Of a DNA stretch of 28,881 nt, positions 7,843 through 15,879 are shown piece after piece. The stretch covers positions 1-28,881 of the forward strand of contig CAMPGU010000018.1 of the NCBI GenBank assembly GCA_946885645.1, written 5' to 3'. This DNA is from an uncultured Haloferula sp. GTDB taxonomy: Bacteria; Verrucomicrobiota; Verrucomicrobiae; Verrucomicrobiales; Akkermansiaceae. The translations under genes and the position numbers were made by a program. Each line of letters starts with the position of its first letter. Position 1 is the stretch's first letter. A model generated the notes under the pieces. That model was not told where the DNA came from. It ran no database searches and saw only the letters and a program-made list of their open reading frames with translations.

Positions 7843-8454
7843 TCACCGCAGCGGATGAGGGCCAGCAATGGAGCTTCTGGCGAAGCGGGCGTGGAACAGC
7901 TCCCCGGCGGCGGTCCATTGCCCGAAAAAGGTCAGCAGGAAGGAAAGGGCCAGGAGCGGGAAGCCCGGAAGCCCGCCCCAGACCAGCAAGGGGATGAGCG
8001 CTCCCGTGACCCAGGTGACCGCCCGCCGGAGCCGCGTGGCAAGGCAGGGAAGCGCTTCCCGGCCTTGAGCCGCCGCCCGCAGATCGAAGGATTCCAGGCC
8101 ATAAAGCAACCACCGCGCCCCGAAGCCGCTGACTACCGCCCACGGAAAACTGGGGAGATGCTGGAAGTTCCAGCACACGGCGAAGAGCGAACTCCCGAGC
8201 AAGATGCAGGAGAGGCAGCGACGGAGTGCCGGACATCCGCCCTGCGGCGGGATGAATCCCGGCAGCTCCCGCGGAGGGCCGGTCAGGAGGGCGGCCGTCA
8301 CCGCCAGGCCCAGGCAGATCCCTCCCGGCACGGATTTGCCGGCCGGGAGCCCCGGATAGAGGAGCCCCAGGAGGAAAAAGAGCGCCGATCCCCATGCCAG
8401 ATTCGCCGTCGCCCGGGCCAGTGCCATCCGGGGAACTGACAGTTCCGCACCCAT
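7843..8454 (-). CDS. Small polytopic membrane protein of the nitrate island
   Basis: 203 residues, about five hydrophobic segments (near 18-38, 43-58, 80-95, 104-118 and 142-178), with a Cys-bearing loop (GGCPALRRCLSC) and a basic stretch before the last pair. I do not recognise a named family. Its C-terminal part (LRRAVTWVTGALIPLLVWGG... ending in FGQWTAAGELFHARF) resembles the end of the DmsC-type anchor encoded two genes downstream (RLRLSFALLAVAGAVIQPWL... ending in ASELFERQLFF). A reduced DmsC-like anchor is therefore possible; that is a weak inference by eye. It sits 12 bases after nrtD and 64 before nirA, so it is surely co-transcribed. Confidence 0.65.
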   Translation of the reverse strand: MGAELSVPRMALARATANLAWGSALFFLLGLLYPGLPAGKSVPGGICLGLAVTAALLTGPPRELPGFIPPQGGCPALRRCLSCILLGSSLFAVCWNFQHLPSFPWAVVSGFGARWLLYGLESFDLRAAAQGREALPCLATRLRRAVTWVTGALIPLLVWGGLPGFPLLALSFLLTFFGQWTAAGELFHARFARSSIAGPHPLR

Positions 8455-8466
8455 CGGGAAGCGGGA

Positions 8467-9345
8467 TCAGCGGGTGGTGACCGCGGCACCCGCCGGTGTG
8501 CGGCGTTCCGGGGCGCTCACGGTTTCCGTGACGGGCGGGGTGATCCGGCTGGGCCGGATGTGGGAGCGCTCGTTGAGGAAGGTCAGCAGGTGGTTCCGGA
8601 TCTCGGGATAGCGGGGATCCGCGAGGATGGCGGCGCGGTCCCGCGGGCGGTCGAAGGGAATTGCCAGGATGTCCCCGACTTCCGCCTCGGGTCCGTCGGT
8701 CATCATGACCACCCGGTCGGAGAGGAAGATCGCCTCATCCACATCGTGGGTGACCATCAGGGTGGTGAGCTTGTTCCGTTTCCACAGTTCCAGCAGGACC
8801 TCCTGGAGCTCCATCTTTGTGAGCGCATCGAGCATGCCGAAGGGCTCGTCGAGCAGCAGCATCTTCGGTTGCAGCGCGAAGGCGCGGGCGATCCCGACGC
8901 GCTGGCGCATGCCTTGGGAAAGCTCGCCGGGGTACTTGTGCATCGCACCTCCCAGTCCCACCACGGTCAGGTAGTACTCGGCCAGCTCGCGCCGCTCGGA
9001 TTTCGGCGCGGTGAAATACACCTGGTTCACGGCGAGCATCACGTTTTCAAAGGCGGTCATCCATGGCAGGAGGCACGGCGATTGGAAGACCACGCCGCGG
9101 TCGGGTCCGGCCTCGTTCGTTTCGCGGCCGGACAGGATCATCGCTCCATCGGTGGTGTCGGTCAGTCCCGCGACCATGGAAAGCACGGTGGACTTGCCGC
9201 AGCCGGAGTGGCCGATCAAGGTGACGAATTCCCCTGCGGAAAGGTTCAGGTTGAATTCCTTCACGATCACCGCCGGACCCTTCGGTGTCGGGTAGGCTTT
9301 GGAGAGCTTGAAAAGCTCCAGTACGGGGGCTTGGGAATGGCTCAT
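8467..9345 (-). CDS. nrtD: Nitrate/nitrite ABC transporter ATP-binding protein NrtD
   Basis: 292-residue ATPase of the nitrate/sulfonate/taurine importer family. Seen: Walker [10 protein letters not shown] near 45-53, Q-loop FQSPCLLPW, signature [14 protein letters not shown], Walker [15 protein letters not shown], and H-loop VTHDVDEA, all intact. The C-terminal 60 residues ([17 protein letters not shown]...) are a low-complexity tail with no regulatory domain. The ATG overlaps the stop of the preceding ATPase gene by four bases (ATGA), so the two subunits are probably translated together and form a heterodimer under NrtB. Confidence 0.88.
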   Translation of the reverse strand: MSHSQAPVLELFKLSKAYPTPKGPAVIVKEFNLNLSAGEFVTLIGHSGCGKSTVLSMVAGLTDTTDGAMILSGRETNEAGPDRGVVFQSPCLLPWMTAFENVMLAVNQVYFTAPKSERRELAEYYLTVVGLGGAMHKYPGELSQGMRQRVGIARAFALQPKMLLLDEPFGMLDALTKMELQEVLLELWKRNKLTTLMVTHDVDEAIFLSDRVVMMTDGPEAEVGDILAIPFDRPRDRAAILADPRYPEIRNHLLTFLNERSHIRPSRITPPVTETVSAPERRTPAGAAVTTR

Positions 9346-10271
9346 GATACTTCGATTTTAAGTTCTTCGCGCTGGAGCTGCGAGCGGCGGCGCGGGGCGG
9401 GGCGGTCGAAGAGGGAAAAGGTTCTCTTCTTTCCCAGGTCCTCGGGGAGGATGTCCGGGGCGGCGAGTTTCTTCGTTACCTGCGGGGTGCTGTCCTTCTT
9501 CGCGGCGAGCAGGGCGTTCACCAGTTGCAGCTTCAGGTCCTTGAATTCCGGGTTGCGCAGCAGTTCGCGGCGGTCGCGGGGCCGGGGCAGGGCCACCGGA
9601 ATCTCGGCACCCAGCGTGGCACCTTCCCGCCCGGGAAGCAGCGGGATCACGCGGTCCGCCACCAGCAGGGCTTCGTCCGGGTCGTTGGTGATCCAGATTA
9701 CCGTCGTGCGATTGGCTTGCCAGATTTCGGCGATCTCGTCCTGCAGGGTCGCGCGGGTGAGGGCATCGAGCGCGGAGAGCGGCTCGTCCAGCAGCAGGAT
9801 CCGCGGATTCGCGGCCAGCGTGCGGGCCACCGAGACCCGCTGGCGCATGCCGCCGGAAAGTTCCCGCGGCAGCTTCCCCGAGGCCGGCGTGAGCTTCACC
9901 ATATCGATGTATTTCGCGGCATGCTCGGCGCGCTCCTTTGCGCTCAGGTCGGGAAAGATCTGGTCCACGGCGAGGCGGACGTTTTCCGTCACCGTGAGCC
10001 AGGGCAGCAGCGAGTAGTTCTGGAAGACGATGCCGCGCTCCGGGCCGGGGCCCTTGATCTCCGCGCCGTCCATCTTCGCGCTGCCGCCGTCCGGCTTCAG
10101 CAGGCCGGCTACCAGGTTGATCAGGGTGCTCTTGCCGGTACCGGAGTAGCCGATGATGGAGACGAAGTCGCCTTCGGCGACGCTCAGGTTGATGTCGTGA
10201 AGCACCGTGCTCCGGGCAAGCCCGCGGCCGAAGCCTTTCGAGATGCCGCTCAGTTCGACGATAGGTGGCAT
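9342..10271 (-). CDS. nrtC: Nitrate/nitrite ABC transporter ATP-binding protein, NrtC-like, with altered H-loop
   Basis: 309-residue ATPase. Walker [11 protein letters not shown]-loop FQNYSLLPW, signature [16 protein letters not shown], Walker [15 protein letters not shown] are intact. The switch (H-loop) histidine is replaced: [15 protein letters not shown] where ITHDVDEA is usual (codon AAC). It lacks the NrtA-like domain found fused to cyanobacterial NrtC, so the name reflects position and role rather than architecture. The C-terminal tail is rich in Lys, Arg and Pro. It lies 19 bases after nrtB and overlaps nrtD by four. The Asn substitution suggests an asymmetric ATPase pair with one weakened site. 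Confidence 0.85.
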   Translation of the reverse strand: MPPIVELSGISKGFGRGLARSTVLHDINLSVAEGDFVSIIGYSGTGKSTLINLVAGLLKPDGGSAKMDGAEIKGPGPERGIVFQNYSLLPWLTVTENVRLAVDQIFPDLSAKERAEHAAKYIDMVKLTPASGKLPRELSGGMRQRVSVARTLAANPRILLLDEPLSALDALTRATLQDEIAEIWQANRTTVIWITNDPDEALLVADRVIPLLPGREGATLGAEIPVALPRPRDRRELLRNPEFKDLKLQLVNALLAAKKDSTPQVTKKLAAPDILPEDLGKKRTFSLFDRPAPRRRSQLQREELKIEVS

Positions 10272-10290
10272 GTTCGCGGATATTGAAGGT

Positions 10291-11175
10291 TCAAGCGGTG
10301 CGGAAGCGTCCCTCCACCACGCTCATCAGGCGGTCCAGCACGTAGCCGATGAACCCGATGGTGAGGATGGAGAGGATGATGTGGGCGAAGCTGTTCGCAT
10401 TGTACTGCTGCCACAGGAAGCCCCCGATGCCGGGCTTTCCGATGAGCATCTCCACCGCGACGATGACCAGCCACGCGATCCCCAGGGACAGGCGGAAGCC
10501 GGTGAACATGTACGGCAGGGCCGAGGGAATCAGAACCTTGAACAAGGTCTTCATGCGGGAAAGTTTCAGCACCTTGGCGACATTGAGGTAATCCTGCGGC
10601 ACGGCCCGCACGCCGACGGCGGTATTGAGCACGGTGGGCCACATGGCGCAGATGGCGATGGTGAAGAGGGCTGCAGCATCCGACGTGCCGAAACTCACGC
10701 GTCCGGTGGAATCCAGCACCTTCAAGCCGCTGAAAAGCACCATGCCGAGCGGCAGCCATGCGAGCGGCGATACCGGACGCAGGATCTGGATGATCGGGTC
10801 GAATGCCTTGGTGAAATTCTTCGAGAGGCCGAGCATGAAGCCCACCGGCGTGCCCACGAGCAGCGCGATGAAATAGCCCTGCGCCACCAGCTTGAGGGAA
10901 AGCCAGGTGAAGCGGAGGATGCCTTGGTCAAGTTCGCCGCGCTTGGCGAGAGGCTCGACGATATAGGGCTTGCTCGCCGTCCATGTTTCGGACGGGGAAG
11001 GGAGGTTCTTGGAAATGCCGTGGCGCTCGATCTTGGTGACGGTGTCACCCCAATCGTCCACGACGGTGGTAACGGTGGATTGACCCGCGATGATCGCCCA
11101 CCCTCCCAGGCAGAGCAGGAGGCCGATGAGCGGCAGCAGGATCGTGTCGAGTTTTAGCGAGTGGAGAAACTTCAT
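10291..11175 (-). CDS. nrtB: Nitrate/nitrite ABC transporter permease NrtB
   Basis: 294 residues of the BPD-type permease family. An N-terminal membrane helix (residues 12-30) is followed by a polar stretch typical of NrtB (LPSPSETWTASKPYIVEPL), then five to six helices from about residue 95. The EAA-type cytoplasmic loop that docks the ATPase is visible near 198-222 (LNVAKVLKLSRMKTLFKVLI). It lies between nrtA and the two ATPase genes, forming a complete importer in the inner membrane. The ATG is preceded by no Shine-Dalgarno. Confidence 0.9.
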   Translation of the reverse strand: MKFLHSLKLDTILLPLIGLLLCLGGWAIIAGQSTVTTVVDDWGDTVTKIERHGISKNLPSPSETWTASKPYIVEPLAKRGELDQGILRFTWLSLKLVAQGYFIALLVGTPVGFMLGLSKNFTKAFDPIIQILRPVSPLAWLPLGMVLFSGLKVLDSTGRVSFGTSDAAALFTIAICAMWPTVLNTAVGVRAVPQDYLNVAKVLKLSRMKTLFKVLIPSALPYMFTGFRLSLGIAWLVIVAVEMLIGKPGIGGFLWQQYNANSFAHIILSILTIGFIGYVLDRLMSVVEGRFRTA

Positions 11176-11256
11176 GGCTTAGGTGTGTGAAAGAAAACCC
11201 GCGGACGGACGGGCGACGGCCGCCCGCGGGGAACCGAATCTGCAACCAGGAAGAGA

Positions 11257-12543
11257 TTAACCCTTGAGGGTCTTGACGGCGAAGGAGGCGGCGAAGGCCT
11301 CGAGGTCGGCCTTGGGGTCGAACTTCGCGCCGTCGAACATGGACTCGACGTCGTCATTCATGCCGCCGTGGGTGTAGCCGATCTCCTTCATCGCGGCCTC
11401 GTCGATGTCGGTGCGCATCACTTGCTTCGTGACGGCCTCGTAGTCGGGGGCGCCGTCGGTGAAGCCCCAGCGGCGGAGCTGCGTGAGCCACCACTTGCAA
11501 TACTTCGGCTGCGGATAGTTGCAGTTCCGCTCGCTGAAGATCATGTAGTCCGGATCGCGGAACTTGCGGCCGTCGCCCATGTCGTACTTGCCCTGCAGGC
11601 GGCCGAGGATGAGCTCGGGCGGGCAGTTGATGTAGGTGGGCGCGCTGACGATTTTCGCCTGCTCGGGGCGGTTCTCCATCTTGTCGAGCCACACGCTCGC
11701 CTCGTGGAGCGCCTTCAGCACCGCCTTCACGGTGTTCGGGTTCTTGTTCGCGAATTCCTCGGTGAAGGCGCAGACCTTTTCCGGGTGGTCCTTCCAGATG
11801 CCCTGGGAATTGATCGCGGTGAAACCGATATCGTCGTTGATGGTCTTCGCGTTCCAGGGCTCGCCCACGCAGAAGCCGTCCATCTTGCCGACCTGCACGT
11901 TCGCCACCATCTGCGCCGGCGGGATGGTGATCAGGGAGATGTCGGCACCGGCTCCCGAGGCGTCCCCGGGATTGATGCCGCCCGCGGCCAGCCAATAGCG
12001 CATCCACATGGCGTGGGTGCCCGGCGGAAAGGTCATCGCGAAGGTCATCGGGTGGCCCGCAGCCTTCGCGGCATCCGCCAGCGGCTTCAGCGCCTTCGGA
12101 TCGGCGCCGACCTTGCCTTTGAAGCTCTTGGCCAGGGAGATCGACTGGCCGTTGCGGTTGAGCAGCCAGGGAATCACCATCGGGACCTTCGGCGCACCGC
12201 CCAGACCCATGGTGGAAGCGATGGGCATGCCGATGAGCATGTGGGTGGCCTGGATGTCGCCGTTGGCCAGGGAGTCGCGGATTGCCGCCCAACTCGCTCC
12301 CTTGGTCACCGTGGACTTGATGCCGTATTTCTTGAAGAGGCCTTTTTCGTGGGCGATGACGATGGGCGAGCAGTCGGTCAGCGCGATGATGCCGAAGTTC
12401 ACGTTGGCGGTTTCCGGAGCGTCCGAAGCGGACTGGGCGCCAACCCAGCCGGTCGGAAGGCCCGAGGCGAGGAGACCGAGTGCCGTGGCCTTGGTGGAAC
12501 GTCCGAGGAAGTCGCGGCGCGAGAGGGAGTGATTTTGATTCAT
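11257..12543 (-). CDS. nrtA: Nitrate/nitrite ABC transporter substrate-binding protein NrtA, Tat-exported
   Basis: 428 residues from the ATG at 12543. This start is chosen because it opens with a twin-arginine signal, SLSRRDFLGRS, followed by a hydrophobic stretch ending near GWVGAQSA; a longer frame to 12633 adds only unrelated residues. The mature protein has the NrtA/CmpA-type core: FGIIALTDCSPIVIAHEKGLF, GKMDGFCVGEPWN, KDHPEKVCAFTEEF and PPELILGRLQGKYDMGDG. It binds nitrate or nitrite outside the inner membrane and delivers it to NrtB. The closely similar leaderless protein at 15880-16920 shares several of these blocks. A leader of 244 bases separates it from the kinase gene and probably carries its own promoter. 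Confidence 0.92.
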   Translation of the reverse strand: MNQNHSLSRRDFLGRSTKATALGLLASGLPTGWVGAQSASDAPETANVNFGIIALTDCSPIVIAHEKGLFKKYGIKSTVTKGASWAAIRDSLANGDIQATHMLIGMPIASTMGLGGAPKVPMVIPWLLNRNGQSISLAKSFKGKVGADPKALKPLADAAKAAGHPMTFAMTFPPGTHAMWMRYWLAAGGINPGDASGAGADISLITIPPAQMVANVQVGKMDGFCVGEPWNAKTINDDIGFTAINSQGIWKDHPEKVCAFTEEFANKNPNTVKAVLKALHEASVWLDKMENRPEQAKIVSAPTYINCPPELILGRLQGKYDMGDGRKFRDPDYMIFSERNCNYPQPKYCKWWLTQLRRWGFTDGAPDYEAVTKQVMRTDIDEAAMKEIGYTHGGMNDDVESMFDGAKFDPKADLEAFAASFAVKTLKG

Positions 12544-12593
12544 GTCAGGGAAGCGATTTGGAACCCCTCTGCAAAAGCGGAGATCAGGCCATC

Positions 12594-12611
12594 GTGCCAA
12601 GGTGGCGGCAC
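12594..12611. promoter_or_regulatory. GTGCCAA box upstream of nrtA
   Basis: An imperfect dyad, GTGCC at 12594-12598 and GGCAC at 12607-12611, containing TGCCAA. It matches the nirA leader box and lies 50 bases upstream of the nrtA ATG. Confidence 0.35.
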
Positions 12612-12663
12612 CCCGCGCGGGTCGAAAACTCATGCACCGGCTGAGGGTCCTTCATAACCAAGG

Positions 12664-12679
12664 CCTTTGAATTCAAGGG
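12664..12679. promoter_or_regulatory. 16-bp palindrome in the nrtA leader
   Basis: CCTTTGAATTCAAGGG, a perfect TTGAATTCAA core with two further paired bases on each side after one mismatch. AT-rich symmetric core in a GC-rich leader; candidate operator. Confidence 0.35.
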
Positions 12680-12759
12680 ATTCATGCGCTCCGGTAGAAT
12701 GCATGCGGGCAAAGCATGTACGGGACAAGATGGCCCGCTTCCGCGAAGATCGGGGAGCA

Positions 12760-12777
12760 TTGGCACGCGCGTGCCAA
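12760..12777. promoter_or_regulatory. Perfect 18-bp palindrome TTGGCA-N6-TGCCAA
   Basis: TTGGCACGCGCGTGCCAA, a perfect inverted repeat. It begins about 10 bases downstream of the kinase stop codon on the minus strand and 217 bases before nrtA. No U-run follows, so an operator is favoured over an intrinsic terminator. Its half-site recurs in the nirA and lysR intergenic gaps. Confidence 0.45.
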
Positions 12778-12787
12778 GGGCGGGGCT

Positions 12788-14425
12788 TCAATCGCCGCGC
12801 ATCGCGAGCTGGACCGCCAGCACGAGCGCGAGAAGCGCGAAAAAGATCGCGAGACACTTCCAGAAGAGCACCGGATGCCGCTCGATCAGCGGTGCTCTTT
12901 CCGAATGCCACGGCCGCACCTTCTGAGGATGCGTCAGATCGAACATGAGCTCGCTGAAGTGGGTGTAGCGCCTCTCCGGCTGGATCGAGCAGGCCCGCAG
13001 GATCACCGCATCCAGCCAGGGCGGCACCAGGGGATTGAGCGCACCCGCGGGCTTCGGATCGCGGAAGGCGGGAGTCTGGAAACGCTCGATCCGCCCGAAG
13101 GGGAGCTGCCCCGTGAGGGCCTCGTAGAGCGTGACGCCGATGGCGAAGATCTCGGTCCGCTCGCTGACGGGAGCGTTCTTGAAGCGCTCCGGTGCCAGAT
13201 AGCTGGCCGTGCCCGCGCGCGAACGGTGGGAGAAAACCTCGCAGCTCGATCCCAGATCGATCAGCTTGAAAAAGACCGAGTCGTAGGCGGATCCGGCGAG
13301 GATGTTCTCCGGCTTGATGTCGCCGTGGAGGAGATCGTGCCGCAGCAAGCGCATCCCGGCCTCGGCGAGGAAACGGCCGAGTGCCGCCGCTTCCTCCACC
13401 TGGAGCCGCCGCTGCTTGAGCAGCGTCGCCAGCCCCGGGGCATCCACGAACTCCATGATGTAGTAGAGCGAGGACCTCGCCGGGTTTTCCCACGCCTTCA
13501 CGAAGGGCGGGTCATCCGAAAAGCGGATCGCATTCCACGTCTCCTTCAGGAATGCCTGCGCCACCTCCGCTTGGCCGATGGCTTCGAGCGGGGCGAATTT
13601 CATCACCTGCCGGCAGCCTTCCCGCTCCGCCAGCCAGCACCGGTCGTTCGCGCCGAAGGAGCGCACCAGGGTCCAGCCGTCGTACTTCTGACCGGTGGCG
13701 AGTTTCTCGGGGACCGGGAGCTGCTGGTCTTCCCGCCGGGCGGTCCAGCCGAGCGATTCGATCGCGATCCGGATGGCCGCGCAGTCGTCGCGCGTTTCTT
13801 CCGGCGAAGCGTCCCGCGCCCTCACCGCGATCAGGCGGGCGGAGGTCTCCGCGAGCAGGCTCTCATGGATCTCTTCGTCGGACAGGTGGTGGTGGATGCC
13901 ATCCGAGCAGAGGAAGAGGACGTCTCCGGCTTCGGGAGTCATCTTCAGCGTGGTGGGGGTCAGGGTCTCCTCCGCGCCGAGCGCCCGCGTGAGGCGCAAG
14001 GGGTTGCCGGGATCGATGTCGTCGCGGGTCAACCGGCTCAATTCCCCGCCGCGCATCAGGTAAATGCGCGAGTCCCCGATCCCGAGGCAGGTGAGCAACC
14101 CTTCATCGTAGAGGACGACGGCCAGCGTGCAGACCATTTCCGGCCTGCCGAAGCGGGCGTTCGATTCGTTCCAGAGCGTGCGGTTGATCAGCCGCGCCGT
14201 TTCGCGCAGGGCCTTGCCCGGCGTCCACCCCAGCGGGTGGCTGCGGTAGTGGGTGGCAATTACGGAGACGGCATGCTCGGCCGCTTCCCGTGCCGCGGCC
14301 GCGGTGCCAGCGCCATCGGCGAGAGCCGCCACGAAGCCGCTGTTCCAAGTGGTCACCGAGACCGCATCGGAGGAAGGCCGGCCCTCGTCCCTCGGAAGGG
14401 CGTGGGAAGAGGAGCGGATCTTCAT
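12788..14425 (-). CDS. PP2C phosphatase-Ser/Thr protein kinase fusion, membrane-anchored
   Basis: 545 residues. Residues 1-230 form a PP2C-type phosphatase: VAALADGAG, CTLAVVLYDEG, GIGDSRIYLMRGGELSRLTRDD, LFLCSDGI and a metal-binding DDCAAI. Residues 245-505 form a Hanks-type kinase: Lys276 in VMKFAP, catalytic loop HGDIKPENIL (Gly instead of Arg before Asp369, so a non-RD kinase), DLG instead of DFG at 390-392, and YLAPERF. A single membrane helix near 519-541 anchors the C-terminus with the enzymes in the cytoplasm. It lies between narK and nrtA. A kinase/phosphatase gene next to the nitrate transporter is known from Pseudomonas assimilation clusters (PA1782, from memory). Adjusting nitrate uptake by reversible phosphorylation is a reasonable inference; the substrate is unknown. 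Confidence 0.88.
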   Translation of the reverse strand: MKIRSSSHALPRDEGRPSSDAVSVTTWNSGFVAALADGAGTAAAAREAAEHAVSVIATHYRSHPLGWTPGKALRETARLINRTLWNESNARFGRPEMVCTLAVVLYDEGLLTCLGIGDSRIYLMRGGELSRLTRDDIDPGNPLRLTRALGAEETLTPTTLKMTPEAGDVLFLCSDGIHHHLSDEEIHESLLAETSARLIAVRARDASPEETRDDCAAIRIAIESLGWTARREDQQLPVPEKLATGQKYDGWTLVRSFGANDRCWLAEREGCRQVMKFAPLEAIGQAEVAQAFLKETWNAIRFSDDPPFVKAWENPARSSLYYIMEFVDAPGLATLLKQRRLQVEEAAALGRFLAEAGMRLLRHDLLHGDIKPENILAGSAYDSVFFKLIDLGSSCEVFSHRSRAGTASYLAPERFKNAPVSERTEIFAIGVTLYEALTGQLPFGRIERFQTPAFRDPKPAGALNPLVPPWLDAVILRACSIQPERRYTHFSELMFDLTHPQKVRPWHSERAPLIERHPVLFWKCLAIFFALLALVLAVQLAMRGD

Positions 14426-14483
14426 GCGGATTCGGGGTGGCGGGGCGCGGCTTCATCCTCACCCGTCGCCGGTACCATGGGGG

Positions 14484-14507
14484 ATGCGGGAATCCGTCAT
14501 CCCGCAT
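14484..14507 (-). other. Hairpin after narK
   Basis: Perfect 8-bp stem ATGCGGGA (14484-14491) / TCCCGCAT (14500-14507) with an 8-base loop, six bases past the narK stop. It lacks a U-run; it may attenuate read-through into the kinase gene or protect the narK end. Confidence 0.4.
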
Positions 14508-14512
14508 TTGCC

Positions 14513-15718
14513 TTAGATCCTCGCGTCCGCGACCGCTCCCCAAGTCGTGCGCCAGCGGGTCTTCACGAGTGCGAGCCCCGCCACCGCGATGAAGCAGAGG
14601 AGGGAAAAGGCGGCGAAGCCCAGCGCGCAGGAGCCGAAGCTTTGCTTGGCCAGGCCGAGCGAACTCGCCAGGTAAAAGCCGCCGACTCCGCCGCCGCAGC
14701 CGACCAGCCCGGTCATCACGCCCATGTCCTTGCCGAAGCGTTGCGGCAGCAATTGGAAGATCGATCCGTTGCACATGCCGAGCGCTGCGCTCACGCCGAG
14801 GAAGAGGATCACGTTCGGCCAGAAGGAGTGAATGCCCGCCGCCACCAGCAGCAGGACCCCGGCGGAGCTGAAGAGGATGAGCATCGAGCGGATGCCGCCC
14901 ACGCGATCCGAAATGGCACCGCCGATCGGCCGGGCGAGAGCGCCCACGCAGGTGCAGGCCGCCGCGAAATCGCCCGCCTTCACCGCGGAAAGCCCGAACT
15001 CCGAGCGGAAGTAGAGATTGTAGTAGCTCGCCAGACCGACGAAGCCGCCGAAGGACACGGTATAGTAGAAGCAGAACCAGTGGGCGTCCTTTTCCTTCAG
15101 CAGGCGCACGTAGTCGGAGAGCTTCTTCTTCACCACGGCCACCGGAGCGTCCTTGGAAAACATCGTGTAGGCGGCAAAGGTCAGGATCGCCGGGATCAGC
15201 GCGAAACCGAAGACCGCTTGCCAGCCGAAGACCGCCGCGAGCCGCGGGGCGATCAGGCTGTCCAGCACCACGCCGATGTTTCCGGCACCCGCCAGGCCAA
15301 GCACCACGCCCTGCATATTCGGCGGATACCAGCGGCCGGCCTGCGGCAGTGCGACCGCGAAAGAAGCTCCCGCGATACCCAGGGTGAAACCGAAGACCAG
15401 CGTGGCGGCGAAGTTTTGCAGGCCGAAGATCCACCCGCACGCGAGGGATGCCATCACCAGAAGCTGCGCGATGATTCCGGTGGTCTTGGCACCGATGCGG
15501 TCCACCAGCAACCCGAGGGCGAGGCGAAGCACCGCGCCCCCCAGGATCGGCACCGCCACCATCATTCCCTTTTGCCCGGCCGTCAGGTGCAGGCTTTCCG
15601 CGATCTGCGGCCCCAGCGCTCCCAGGAGCGTCCAGACCATGAAGGAAAAATCAAAGTAGAGGAAGGCCGTGAGCAGGGTGGGCCAATGGCCGGAAGACTT
15701 GAGGTCGCTGAGTTTCAT
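14513..15718 (-). CDS. narK: NarK/NasA-type MFS nitrate/nitrite transporter
   Basis: 401 residues, about 12 membrane helices. Family marks: GAVLRLALGLLVDRIGAK with the conserved Arg in helix 2 that contacts substrate, the nitrate signatures GIAGASFAVALPQAGRWYPP followed by LGLAGAGNIGV, and FGKDMGVMTGLVGCGGGVGGFYL in the second half. Single-domain NarK without fusion. It is the second nitrate uptake route in the island beside NrtABC(D). In an assimilation cluster it is probably an importer, though some NarK proteins exchange nitrate for nitrite. It follows the NasS-like gene by 161 bases and precedes the kinase by 87. Confidence 0.9.
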   Translation of the reverse strand: MKLSDLKSSGHWPTLLTAFLYFDFSFMVWTLLGALGPQIAESLHLTAGQKGMMVAVPILGGAVLRLALGLLVDRIGAKTTGIIAQLLVMASLACGWIFGLQNFAATLVFGFTLGIAGASFAVALPQAGRWYPPNMQGVVLGLAGAGNIGVVLDSLIAPRLAAVFGWQAVFGFALIPAILTFAAYTMFSKDAPVAVVKKKLSDYVRLLKEKDAHWFCFYYTVSFGGFVGLASYYNLYFRSEFGLSAVKAGDFAAACTCVGALARPIGGAISDRVGGIRSMLILFSSAGVLLLVAAGIHSFWPNVILFLGVSAALGMCNGSIFQLLPQRFGKDMGVMTGLVGCGGGVGGFYLASSLGLAKQSFGSCALGFAAFSLLCFIAVAGLALVKTRWRTTWGAVADARI

Positions 15719-15879
15719 CGGACGGTGCAGCCAAAAGAGCAGCGATCAAACCACGCCCGCGGCAGCAGGTATGAACGCCGCGGCGCAAATCTCATGTAAA
15801 GGATGAGCGGGTTTAATTGCAGCGCTGGCGTAGGCCCAGCGGCTTCGATCGCAGAGGGGATCCGCATGAGAAAACCGGA
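15719..15879 (-). promoter_or_regulatory. Two-hairpin leader upstream of narK
   Basis: Between the NasS-like stop and narK. Hairpin A: CGCTGG/CCAGCG at 15823-15841, loop of 7. Hairpin B: CCGCGGC/GCCGCGG at 15757-15783, loop of 13, 38 bases before narK. It carries no TTGGCA half-site. Two leader hairpins recall the RNA targets of NasT-type antiterminators, but the loops are not the hexaloops of that class. Confidence 0.35.

Larger units (their letters stand above)
12544..12787. promoter_or_regulatory. nrtA leader and promoter region
   Basis: No gene. Elements seen by eye: a GTGCCAA box at 12594-12600, a near-perfect 16-bp palindrome centred on TTGAATTCAA (12664-12679), a CATGC/GCATG hairpin near 12700-12718, and an 18-bp perfect palindrome at 12760-12777. 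No convincing -35/-10 pair or ANTAR-type double hexaloop was found. Confidence 0.5.

Noticed and set aside
8560..10017. 485-residue plus-strand open frame antisense to the two ATPase genes
   Set aside because: No domain; both ATPases have all motifs on the minus strand.
9342..10271. Sulfonate or taurine ATPase (SsuB/TauB)
   Set aside because: Motifs alone allow it, but the neighbours nrtA, nrtB, narK and nirA point to nitrate or nitrite.
11368..12657. 429-residue plus-strand open frame antisense to nrtA
   Set aside because: Composition of a shadow frame; nrtA on the opposite strand is certain.
12760..12777. Intrinsic terminator of the kinase gene
   Set aside because: The palindrome has no following U-run on the minus strand; an operator reading is better supported by recurrence of the half-site.
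12716..15799. 1027-residue plus-strand open frame
   Set aside because: It lies antisense to the kinase fusion and narK, has the Arg/Gly/His-rich composition of GC-rich shadows, and has no recognisable domain.
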